Origin: Cognaticolwellia sediminilitoris
GTDB lineage: Bacteria > Pseudomonadota > Gammaproteobacteria > Enterobacterales > Alteromonadaceae
Direction of reading: 5' to 3'
Length of the DNA stretch: 64,000 nt
Assembly (NCBI GenBank): GCA_002104535.1
Contig: NBOG01000012.1
Coordinates: 38,590 to 102,589, forward strand
The notes below the pieces were generated by a model that was given only the letters and a program-made list of their open reading frames with translations, searched no databases and was not told where the DNA came from. The position numbers were made by a program, and so were the translations under genes. Positions 46,110-54,435 of this stretch are shown here, one piece after another. The stretch's first letter is position 1; each line of letters starts with the position of its first letter.

Positions 46110-49100
46110 TTGTCCACTGTTATTCCCGAAAATTCTTCTACTCCTGAAAAAAATAATCAACCTTCACATGAGAAAGTGACGCTAAAGTCACTTTTTGCTC
46201 TGTTAGAACGTGTTAAATTATCGGACAAAGCGCGGATAAGAAAGCGTTTGTTAGGCATTAAAAAAATTACTAATGCCAGTAAGCAAGAAAAAGCCCTACA
46301 GCAAATTTCAAATTCTATTGAACAATCTATTGTTAATAAACAGCAGCGTTTAGCAAATCTTCCTAAAATAAGCTATCCAGACGGTTTACCGGTTTCAGAA
46401 AATGTTGATGTCATTGCTAAAGCTATCGATGAAAACCAAGTGGTGATTATTGCTGGTGAAACAGGCTCAGGTAAAACTACACAAATTCCCAAAATTTGTT
46501 TACAACTCGGCCGTGGTATTGAAGGTATAATCGGCCATACTCAACCGCGCCGTATTGCTGCTAGAACGGTTGCAAATCGAATTGCCGATGAACTTGAAAC
46601 TAAATTAGGCGACGCTGTTGGTTATAAAGTGCGTTTTAATGATCAAGTAAGCGAGCACAGTTATATTAAACTAATGACTGATGGTATTTTGTTGGCTGAA
46701 ATGCAAAAAGATCGCTTGTTACGCCAATACGATACGTTAATCATTGATGAAGCGCATGAGCGTAGTTTAAATATCGATTTTATCCTTGGCTATTTGCGCC
46801 AAATTCTACCAAAACGTCCTGATTTAAAAGTCATTATTACCTCAGCGACCATAGACCCCGAAAAATTTGCTAAACACTTTGCCAGTGCTGACGGAAAACC
46901 TGCGCCGATCATTGAAGTGTCGGGGCGAACTTACCCGGTAGAAATGCGTTATCGTCCACTTAACGAGCAAAATGAAGGTAGTGAAGGCGATGCTGATATT
47001 ATCTCAGGCATTTTAAATGCGGTTGATGAATTAGGCGCTGAAAGTCGCGGTGTCGATAGTGGCGGCGATATTTTGGTGTTTCTTAACGGCGAGCGAGAAA
47101 TTAGAGACACCGCAAGAGCCCTTGAGAAAGCTAACTTAAAGCATACTAATGTTTTACCTTTGTATTCGCGTTTAACCGTTGCCGAGCAAAACTTAATTTT
47201 TAAGCCTCACAGTGGCCGAAATATTGTTTTAGCGACCAACGTTGCTGAAACCAGTTTGACTGTACCGGGCATTAAGTATGTTATTGATCCCGGAACGGCA
47301 AGAATTTCACGCTATAGCTATCGCACTAAAGTTCAGCGTTTACCGATTGAACCTATTTCTCAAGCCAGTGCTAACCAGCGTGCTGGACGTTGTGGACGTG
47401 TTTCATCAGGTGTTTGTATTCGTTTGTATTCAGAAGAAGACTTTTTAAACCGTCCTGAGTTTACTGACCCTGAAATTCTACGCACCAATCTTGCGACCGT
47501 TATATTACAAATGCTGTCGTTGGATTTAGGCGAAATTGCTGATTTTCCCTTTGTACAGCCGCCAGATAACCGCAATATTAATGATGGTGTGCGTTTGCTC
47601 GAAGAATTAGCGGCGATAGATGCTAATGCAAACCGAGTAACCTTAACTCAAACCGGGCGCTCATTAGCTAAATTTCCGATTGATCCACGTTTAGCAAAAA
47701 TGATCCTGACTGCGGTTGATTTGGGCTGTATTGAGCAAATTTTTATTATTGTTAGTGCTTTAAGTATTCAAGACCCACGTGAACGACCGCATGAAAAGCA
47801 ACAAGCGGCGGATGAAAAACATGGTCGATTTAAAAACAAGCAATCAGATTTTGTCAGCTTATTAAAATTGTGGGCCTATGTTGAAGAGCAGCAAAAACTG
47901 TTAACCAATAATCAATTTCGACGTTTATGCCAAAAAGAGTTTTTGTCTTATGTGCGTATTCGTGAGTGGCAAGATATCTTCAGCCAGTTATCTCATTCGT
48001 TGCGTGAATTAAAAATTCCGATGAGCCGTATAACGGTAGATTTATCTGAAGAAGCTGAGAAAAATGCCACTAACTCAAGTTTAGATACGGTGCATCAAGC
48101 GATTTTGTCAGGCTTGTTAAGTCACTTAGGTCAACAAGATGAGAACCGAGAGTATAAGGGTGCTAGAGGCAGCAAGTTCTTTATTTTCCCGGGTTCTGCG
48201 TTAGCGAAAAAGTCACCCAAATGGTTAATGGCGGCAGAGCTTGTTGAAACCAGTCGTTTATTTGCTCGGATGGCGGCGAAAATTGATCCACTCTGGATAG
48301 AGCCGCTAGCACAGCATCTTGTTAAACGAAATTACAGTGAACCACATTGGGAGAAAAAGCAGGGCTCGGTAATGGCCTTTGAGCAAGTCTCACTTTATGG
48401 CTTGATTGTTGTTGGTAAGCGGAAAATCAATTTTAATACAATTGAACCTGATACCTGCCGAGAAATTTTTATTCGTGAAGCTCTGGTCAATGGCGATAGC
48501 ACGATTAAAGAAGCGTTTTTAAAAGAGAATCGTAAGCTTGTTGATGAAGTAGAGGCATTAGAACAAAAAGCTCGACGGAAAGACTTTCTGATAGAAGAGC
48601 AGCAATTGGTCGACTTTTATACTGAGAAGTTACCTGAAAGTGTTATTTGTCAGCGCAGCTTTTTAGCGTGGTGGAAAAAGCAGAAACAAAATGATGCCAA
48701 GCTGCTAAATTTCACTAAAGCTTTTTTACTAAAAGAAACTGCGGTTAAGCTTTCTGCTAACGAATATCCAGAAACTTGGCAGCAGGGCAGTTTAACCTTG
48801 CCATTGAGTTATCATTTTAGCCCTGGTGACGATGATGACGGCATTAGTGTTTTAATACCTGTAGGTATTTTAAATCAAATTGAAAATGATGGTTTTGACT
48901 GGTTAATTCCGGCGCTTAGACTTGAGCTTATTACCGCGTTAATTAGAGGTTTACCTAAGTCATTACGCCGTAACTTTGTGCCAGCACCAAACTATGCTGA
49001 GGCCTGTTTAGCAGCAATAACCAATACCGGCACGTCATTAACTGCGGCATTAGAGAAGCAGTTGTTGAGAATGACGGGTGTGCGTTTACCCGAAGACGCT

Positions 49101-50123
49101 TGGCAAGGCGTAGAGCTTGTGCCGCACTTATTGATGAATTTTAAAATAGTAAACGAACACGGTAAGTTACTCAAACAAGGTCGTGATCTTGATAAGTTAA
49201 AAGAGAGTTTACAGGGTAAAGTACAAGCGTCGATTAAAAAGGTCGCAGATAAAGGTATTGAGCGCAGTGATATTGCTCAATGGGACTTTAATAACTTACC
49301 AAAAAGTTATGAAAAGAAAGTCGCGAATATTACTATAAAAGCATTCCCTGCTTTGGTTGATAAAAATAAGTCTGTTGCCATTGAATTATTTGAGCATGAA
49401 AGCTTAGCTGAGCAGGCGATGCTTGATGGTGTTAGTCGATTGATATTATTGAACATACCTTCGCCGATAAAATATTTACAAGAAAAGTTACCTAACAAAG
49501 CAAAGTTAGGTCTGTATTTTAATCCATTTGGCTCGATTAATGACTTATTAGATGATTGTATTGTTGCGGGTTGTCAGTTTTTAGTGAATGAGTCTGGTGA
49601 ATTACCACGTTCTCAAACTGAGTTTGAAAGATGTAAAGAACATGTACGCGCTGAAATTGCTGATTGTGTGTTAAATGCCGCGATTAAAGTTGAGCGAGTA
49701 TTAAGCTTAGCGCATGACGTACGCAAAAAGATGAAAGGTAAAATGTCGTTGAATGTTGTGCAGTCGCATGGCGATATTAAAAGCCAATTAGAGACTATAG
49801 TTTTTAAAGGTTTTGTTACCCAAGCGGGCTATCATCGCTTAGATGATATTGCTCGATATTTAACGGCGATGCAGCGACGGTTAGAGAAACTTCAAATTGA
49901 TCCGAATCAAGACCGACTGAAAATGTTAGAAGTTGAAAAAGTACAAAAAGCCTTAAATCGTGTAGTTGCGCAACAACCTAAAGGACAACCTCTAAGTAAA
50001 GAATTAGTGCAGGGCTATTGGATGATAGAAGAGTTGCGAGTATCACTTTTTGCGCAAAACTTAAAAACACCGTTTCCTATTTCAGCCAAACGGATATTGA
50101 ACTACATCAAAGAAAATGCTTAA
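46110..50123 (+). CDS. hrpA: ATP-dependent RNA helicase HrpA
   Basis: 1337 aa, the size of HrpA. The DEAH helicase has GETGSGKTTQ (116-125), DEAH at 213-216 with ERS, SAT (~244) and QRAGRCGR (~422-429). Helicase-associated, OB-fold and DUF3418 regions follow. HrpA resolves stalled ribosomes and handles mRNA in gammaproteobacteria. The frame begins at TTG 46110, with a weak upstream sequence. It is followed by the PilZ gene 78 bp downstream, same strand. Confidence 0.95.
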   Translation: MSTVIPENSSTPEKNNQPSHEKVTLKSLFALLERVKLSDKARIRKRLLGIKKITNASKQEKALQQISNSIEQSIVNKQQRLANLPKISYPDGLPVSENVDVIAKAIDENQVVIIAGETGSGKTTQIPKICLQLGRGIEGIIGHTQPRRIAARTVANRIADELETKLGDAVGYKVRFNDQVSEHSYIKLMTDGILLAEMQKDRLLRQYDTLIIDEAHERSLNIDFILGYLRQILPKRPDLKVIITSATIDPEKFAKHFASADGKPAPIIEVSGRTYPVEMRYRPLNEQNEGSEGDADIISGILNAVDELGAESRGVDSGGDILVFLNGEREIRDTARALEKANLKHTNVLPLYSRLTVAEQNLIFKPHSGRNIVLATNVAETSLTVPGIKYVIDPGTARISRYSYRTKVQRLPIEPISQASANQRAGRCGRVSSGVCIRLYSEEDFLNRPEFTDPEILRTNLATVILQMLSLDLGEIADFPFVQPPDNRNINDGVRLLEELAAIDANANRVTLTQTGRSLAKFPIDPRLAKMILTAVDLGCIEQIFIIVSALSIQDPRERPHEKQQAADEKHGRFKNKQSDFVSLLKLWAYVEEQQKLLTNNQFRRLCQKEFLSYVRIREWQDIFSQLSHSLRELKIPMSRITVDLSEEAEKNATNSSLDTVHQAILSGLLSHLGQQDENREYKGARGSKFFIFPGSALAKKSPKWLMAAELVETSRLFARMAAKIDPLWIEPLAQHLVKRNYSEPHWEKKQGSVMAFEQVSLYGLIVVGKRKINFNTIEPDTCREIFIREALVNGDSTIKEAFLKENRKLVDEVEALEQKARRKDFLIEEQQLVDFYTEKLPESVICQRSFLAWWKKQKQNDAKLLNFTKAFLLKETAVKLSANEYPETWQQGSLTLPLSYHFSPGDDDDGISVLIPVGILNQIENDGFDWLIPALRLELITALIRGLPKSLRRNFVPAPNYAEACLAAITNTGTSLTAALEKQLLRMTGVRLPEDAWQGVELVPHLLMNFKIVNEHGKLLKQGRDLDKLKESLQGKVQASIKKVADKGIERSDIAQWDFNNLPKSYEKKVANITIKAFPALVDKNKSVAIELFEHESLAEQAMLDGVSRLILLNIPSPIKYLQEKLPNKAKLGLYFNPFGSINDLLDDCIVAGCQFLVNESGELPRSQTEFERCKEHVRAEIADCVLNAAIKVERVLSLAHDVRKKMKGKMSLNVVQSHGDIKSQLETIVFKGFVTQAGYHRLDDIARYLTAMQRRLEKLQIDPNQDRLKMLEVEKVQKALNRVVAQQPKGQPLSKELVQGYWMIEELRVSLFAQNLKTPFPISAKRILNYIKENA

Positions 50124-50201
50124 TTTAAGTACAATGATTTGACAGTTATGGTTGCGGTGAGTATAAATAATAGATAATTATAAAAACACTCTGGAGTAGT
50201 A

Positions 50202-50501
50202 ATGGTTAATTACGATGATAAACGCAATTTTTATCGCATGATGGTAAACAGTGAAGTGACCGTGACCATTATTGATGATGAAGCAAATAGCAGAATTTTA
50301 GCAACCTGTCGTGATTTAAGTGCTACCGGTATAGCATTTGAAATGGAACATCCCTTAGAAATGAATACTGCGGTTCGCATTAGTGTTCAGTCAGCTAATA
50401 GCGCAGTTCAACCGCTTGATGCAAAAGGCAAAGTGGTGAGAGTGACTGAAGAAAGCGCAAACTGTTATTTAATCGGCGTAAATATTACTGAAATTGATTA
50501 A
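50202..50501 (+). CDS. PilZ-domain protein
   Basis: 99 aa, a single PilZ domain with the c-di-GMP-binding residues visible: RNFYR (R8xxxR12) and DLSATG (Asp38, Ser40, Gly43). It should bind c-di-GMP and signal to a partner. It stands alone, in the same direction as hrpA. CTGGAG precedes the ATG. Confidence 0.88.
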   Translation: MVNYDDKRNFYRMMVNSEVTVTIIDDEANSRILATCRDLSATGIAFEMEHPLEMNTAVRISVQSANSAVQPLDAKGKVVRVTEESANCYLIGVNITEID

Positions 50502-50523
50502 TTGAATGATTAAATCAATGAAA

Positions 50524-50554
50524 CAAAAGTAGCTAAATTAATTAGCTACTTTTG
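50524..50554. terminator. Bidirectional terminator between pilZ and rlmI
   Basis: A 13-bp perfect inverted repeat (50524-50536 and 50542-50554) with A/T ends lies in the 67-bp gap between convergent genes. Confidence 0.8.
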
Positions 50555-50568
50555 ATTATCTGCTGAGG

Positions 50569-51759
50569 TTATTCTACCTGGCAAACTAAACCTTTAAGGT
50601 AATATCCCTCGGGATAATTTGATGACACTGGATGATCACCTGCTTGGTGTAATCGGTCAACAAAATAAACATTTCTATTAGCATCTAATGCCGCATCAGC
50701 AACCACTTTTTGAAATAAGTTTGATTCCATTAACCCTGAGCATGAAAATGTTAATAATGTGCCATTGGGTTTAAGTAATTGCATCGCTAGCATATTGATA
50801 TCTTTATAGCCGCGACAAGCACCGGTAAGTTGAGCTTTTGATTCTACAAACTTAGGTGGGTCGAGTATGATCATATCAAATGTGCGCTTTTCCTCACGGT
50901 ATTGACGTAATAACTTAAATACATCGGCTTTTACAAATGAGATGTTTTTGTCCGTTAACTGATTTAACTCAACATTATGTTTGGCTAGCTCTAGTGCTGT
51001 GTCTGAAACATCAACATTGATCACTTCTTTTGCGCCACCTGCCGCACAATGCAGAGCAAAGGTACCGGTGTAAGAAAAACAATTTAAAACGCTTTTATCT
51101 TTAGCGTATTTTCCAGCGGCTAGGCGAGAGTCACGTTGATCTAGATAAAAACCTGTTTTATGGCCTTTAGCGATATCGACATGAATTTTGATGCCGTGCT
51201 CTTCAATGATGCACTCAGTTGAGTCTTGAGGCTCTGTTAACCAGCCTGTAACCGGTTCTAAACCTTCTTTCTTACGAACATCTACATCAGAGCGTTCATA
51301 GATATGACAGCCCGGATAGAGTGTTTTAAGGCACTCAACTAAGGTGTAGCGATGAAAGTCTGCACCGGCACTAAGTAATTGGCAAACAATAAAGTTGTCA
51401 TACTTATCGATGGTAATTCCGGGCAAGCCATCTGATTCACCGGCAATTAGTCGATAACCCGTTAAACCACCTTTTTCTATAAACCAATCTCGTCTTTTTT
51501 GGGCGCTTAACAATTTATTACGAAAAAAATCACTATTTATTTCTTCGTTAATATCATAGCTCCAGACTCGAATTCTGATCTGTGATTCTGGCGAATATGC
51601 GCCTTTAGCTAGCCAGTTGCCCTTGTTATCAAAGACATCGACAGTATCACCAAGTAATGGGTTACCTTTAATTTTGTTGATAGCTTGAGAAAAAATCCAT
51701 GGATGTTTTCGGCGTAATGATTTTTCACGAGCAACTTTTAAATAAATTCTTGCTGACAT
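50569..51759 (-). CDS. rlmI: 23S rRNA (cytosine1962-C5)-methyltransferase RlmI
   Basis: 396 aa. The N-terminal PUA-like RNA-binding domain (1-70) is followed by a Rossmann methyltransferase with NCFSYTGTF (226-234), [10 protein letters not shown] (250-259), DPPKF (300-304) and FSCSG with catalytic Cys340. RlmI methylates C1962 of 23S rRNA. The ATG at 51759 gives the MSARIYLK start; an AGG lies upstream. It is transcribed alone and convergent with pilZ. Confidence 0.93.
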   Translation of the reverse strand: MSARIYLKVAREKSLRRKHPWIFSQAINKIKGNPLLGDTVDVFDNKGNWLAKGAYSPESQIRIRVWSYDINEEINSDFFRNKLLSAQKRRDWFIEKGGLTGYRLIAGESDGLPGITIDKYDNFIVCQLLSAGADFHRYTLVECLKTLYPGCHIYERSDVDVRKKEGLEPVTGWLTEPQDSTECIIEEHGIKIHVDIAKGHKTGFYLDQRDSRLAAGKYAKDKSVLNCFSYTGTFALHCAAGGAKEVINVDVSDTALELAKHNVELNQLTDKNISFVKADVFKLLRQYREEKRTFDMIILDPPKFVESKAQLTGACRGYKDINMLAMQLLKPNGTLLTFSCSGLMESNLFQKVVADAALDANRNVYFVDRLHQAGDHPVSSNYPEGYYLKGLVCQVE

Positions 51760-51915
51760 ATGCCTATACTTGTAAATAACAATAATAATTGCGCGAGTTT
51801 AGTCAATGCATGACGCTGGCGCAATGTTCAATTTTAACTATTTTTAATTTAGTAGTTGAATGAGAATAAATATGAAAATAATAAAAGCAATAAGCTTATT
51901 TAAAGGTGGATGATA

Positions 51916-52185
51916 ATGAATGTAAGTTATTTAGCGCATGTAAGTGGTAAGGTGCAGGGCGTATATTTTCGGGCTTCGAGCCAGCAAGTAGCGATTGAAC
52001 ATGGTTTGAGTGGTTACGCGCGTAATTTAACTGATGGTGGAGTTGAAGTACTGATGTGTGGAGAGCTGCGCAATGTTGAGAAAATGATCAAGTGGCTTGA
52101 GATAGGGTCGCCAGATTCAGAAGTTGAACAAGTAGATGCTAAGCAGGTGCCTTTACAAGAACATCACTTTTTTGCCATAAGCTAA
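51916..52185 (+). CDS. acyP: Acylphosphatase
   Basis: 89 aa. GKVQGVYFRA carries the phosphate-binding arginine (Arg19), and the second signature has the catalytic Asn37 in ARNLTDG. It hydrolyses acyl phosphates. Two ATGs compete (51910 and 51916); AAGGTGGA abuts the first with no spacing and gives proper 6-nt spacing to the second, so 51916 is chosen. Confidence 0.92.
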   Translation: MNVSYLAHVSGKVQGVYFRASSQQVAIEHGLSGYARNLTDGGVEVLMCGELRNVEKMIKWLEIGSPDSEVEQVDAKQVPLQEHHFFAIS

Positions 52186-52306
52186 TTTATGTCCGAGAAA
52201 TGTGGGTATGAGAAATTTCCTGTGTGAGTAATTTTTGCTTTGGTAGTTTAGGTTAACTTAGGCAAAATATCGTGATTGTTCACCAATAGTTAAAAAAGGA
52301 AGTAAT

Positions 52307-53299
52307 TTGCGCTATATAGCGATAGATGATCAGCAAAAACTGTTTTTTGATGAAACAGAAAAACCTAATGTTGCTGAAGACGAATGTTTAATTAAGGTCA
52401 GGGCGATTGGTATTAATCGCGCTGACATATTACAAAAACTAGGTATGTATCCACCACCGCCTGGTGAATCGACTATTTTGGGTATTGAAGCTTGTGGCGA
52501 CATTGTCGCTTTAGGTAGCACATCAGATTTAAAAAATAATCATGTTAAACCGGATGTTAAGGTTGGTGATAAAGTTTTCGCTATTGTTCCCGGCGGCGCT
52601 TATGCCGAGTTTGTGAAAGTTAAAACCGCACACTTAATAAAACTCCCATCAAATCTAAGTTATGAAGAAGGCGCAGCTATTGCCGAAGTGTTTTTGACTG
52701 CCTATCAATGCTTATTTCAAATTGCGGGGTTAAAACCAAATGCTAAGGTGCTTATTCATGCTGGTGCCAGTGGTGTTGGAACCGCGGCTATTCAATTGGC
52801 AAAACAGATTAACTGGCATGTTACGGTGACGGTTGGTAGTGAGAACAAAGCCAATACCTGTAAAGCTTTAGGTGCTGATGAGGCGATAAATTATCGAGAA
52901 ACTGATTTTGTTGCATGGGCAAAAGAAAATAAACAGCAATTTGATGTGGTTTTAGATGTAGTTGCTGGTGAGTATGTTAATAAAAATATTAGTGTTTGTG
53001 GCTTAGATGGCCATATCGTTATGTTATCAATGTTGGGTGGCAGGTTTGCTGAAAATATTGACGTAGCTAAAATGCTCGCAAAACGAGTTAATATTCATGC
53101 GACAACATTACGAAGTCGCAGCGATGATTACAAAACCGCATTAATTAACGACTTTATGAATGATTTTTACCCTTGCATAGAGCAAGCAACAATAAAGCCG
53201 GTTATACATCAACAGTTCTCATGGCATGAGGTTGAAAAAGCTCACCAAGTGATGGTTAATAATGAGAATATGGGTAAGTTGATTCTTAGTGTTGATTAA
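52307..53299 (+). CDS. NAD(P)H-quinone oxidoreductase (PIG3-type, zinc-independent MDR family)
   Basis: 330 aa. The N-terminal GroES-like part has RADILQKLGMYPPPPG (38-53), and the nucleotide-binding GASGVGTAAIQLAK lies at ~153-166. It belongs to the quinone oxidoreductase/PIG3 type, using NADPH to reduce quinones. It starts at TTG, with AAGGA 6-10 nt upstream. A terminator lies 150 bp after the stop. Confidence 0.9.
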   Translation: MRYIAIDDQQKLFFDETEKPNVAEDECLIKVRAIGINRADILQKLGMYPPPPGESTILGIEACGDIVALGSTSDLKNNHVKPDVKVGDKVFAIVPGGAYAEFVKVKTAHLIKLPSNLSYEEGAAIAEVFLTAYQCLFQIAGLKPNAKVLIHAGASGVGTAAIQLAKQINWHVTVTVGSENKANTCKALGADEAINYRETDFVAWAKENKQQFDVVLDVVAGEYVNKNISVCGLDGHIVMLSMLGGRFAENIDVAKMLAKRVNIHATTLRSRSDDYKTALINDFMNDFYPCIEQATIKPVIHQQFSWHEVEKAHQVMVNNENMGKLILSVD

Positions 53300-53450
53300 A
53301 GATTAAAGATTAAAGAAGAGGTTTACTCTTGAAAGTTTCAACGATGAAAATAATTTAGAGCTGAGAGCTGAGGGGTTTAAGAGTTAATATTCTTAGTTGG
53401 TAACTCTTAGCGGGTAACTCTGAATTGATAACTAAGGTTGTTTATAAAGA

Positions 53451-53485
53451 AAAAGCCCAAGATGTTATACACATCTTGGGCTTTT
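53451..53485. terminator. Bidirectional terminator between quinone oxidoreductase and PEP-CTERM genes
   Basis: A 15-bp perfect stem (53451-53465 / 53471-53485) with a 5-nt loop and T-rich 3' end on both strands. Confidence 0.9.
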
Positions 53486-53502
53486 ATTTTTCAGAAATTA
53501 TA

Positions 53503-54201
53503 TTACGAGTTTTTGACTGATGTACGCTTTTGACGAGCAACTAGCCCTAACATACCTAAAGCAAGTAGCATGAGAGTTTGTGGCTCTGGTACGACAGCTG
53601 GCCCACAGTTTGTGGTACATGGCGTGCTAGGGCCGCCAAAAAAGGTTAAGTGTGATAAGCCATTCTTAGATGGGACAGACCAACGACCTTGGTCTACTAC
53701 TTGGGCTAAATTAAGGCAATCTAGAGTATAAGAGCTTGGATTACATGCTGCCGTTGATGCCGCGTTATCTTCTACCATCCAGAAAAGCTGGAAGGCATTG
53801 CCTGCTTTTGCAATCCAAAAGCGTACTTCCGGGAAGTTAGTAGCGCCCGCAGCTTTGCTCCAAGTGCCTCTTTTATCTGGCTTAGCATCAAAGTTTAATT
53901 TAAAACCGGAATCATTATTATTTTCCCAAGTACCGTTCTCAGGATTATATTTATCAATTACATTAGCTCCAACATTTAAATACTGGACCTCATTGGTAGT
54001 TTCATAAAAGATTTCACAAGCGGTAAAGCCAGTATCAGTGCTGTCTTCATTATGGAAGTAACCATTAGCACCACAGTCAGTGTCCTTTTCAACTATAAAA
54101 CTCATTTCTGTAAGGGTTGCATAGCTTGGTAGTGTTACTAATAAGCCAATACTAGCAATTAAAGTGTAGGTATAAGCGGCTATTTTTTTATTAATGTTCA
54201 C
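53503..54201 (-). CDS. PEP-CTERM sorted exported protein
   Basis: About 230 aa. There is a signal peptide (NKKIAAYTYTLIASIGLLV, cleaved after ~SYA) and a C-terminal tripartite sorting signal: VVPEP, hydrophobic helix, then RQKR. Exosortase would process it and deliver it to the cell surface or matrix. The frame extends to an ATG at 54228, but the GTG at 54201 has AGGA 6 nt upstream and gives a normal signal peptide, so it is chosen. A sigma-54-type promoter lies ~43 bp upstream. No exosortase gene is in the window. Confidence 0.85.
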   Translation of the reverse strand: MNINKKIAAYTYTLIASIGLLVTLPSYATLTEMSFIVEKDTDCGANGYFHNEDSTDTGFTACEIFYETTNEVQYLNVGANVIDKYNPENGTWENNNDSGFKLNFDAKPDKRGTWSKAAGATNFPEVRFWIAKAGNAFQLFWMVEDNAASTAACNPSSYTLDCLNLAQVVDQGRWSVPSKNGLSHLTFFGGPSTPCTTNCGPAVVPEPQTLMLLALGMLGLVARQKRTSVKNS

Positions 54202-54243
54202 TTGATGTCCTTTTATGAAAATATTCAAACATATTAATACTAA

Positions 54244-54258
54244 GCAAAAAGTGTGCCG
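54244..54258 (-). promoter_or_regulatory. Sigma-54 (-24/-12) promoter of the first PEP-CTERM gene
   Basis: On the minus strand the sequence reads CGGCAC-ACTTT-TTGC, with GG-N10-GC spacing. It matches the consensus TGGCAC-N5-TTGC at nine of ten positions, and the expected transcription start is ~30 nt before the GTG. Confidence 0.7.
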
Positions 54259-54370
54259 ATTTATTCTTTTGCAATTAAGTCATGCACTTGCGGTTTGTCT
54301 GTGTCTTACTAATTATGTTATTGTAAAATAACCTGACACTTTTTTAAATACTAATTAATTAATCTGATTT

Positions 54371-54392
54371 TATATTGCATTATATCAATATA
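54371..54392. promoter_or_regulatory. Inverted repeat upstream of prsT
   Basis: TATATTG (54371-54377) and CAATATA (54386-54392) form a 7-bp palindrome with 8-nt spacer, 44 bp before the prsT ATG. It may be an operator; no known motif matches. A second palindrome GTTATT-N4-AATAAC lies at 54317-54332. Confidence 0.35.
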
Positions 54393-54435
54393 AATGAGGA
54401 TAATGTAGTTATATATTCGTTAAATTAGAAGTAAT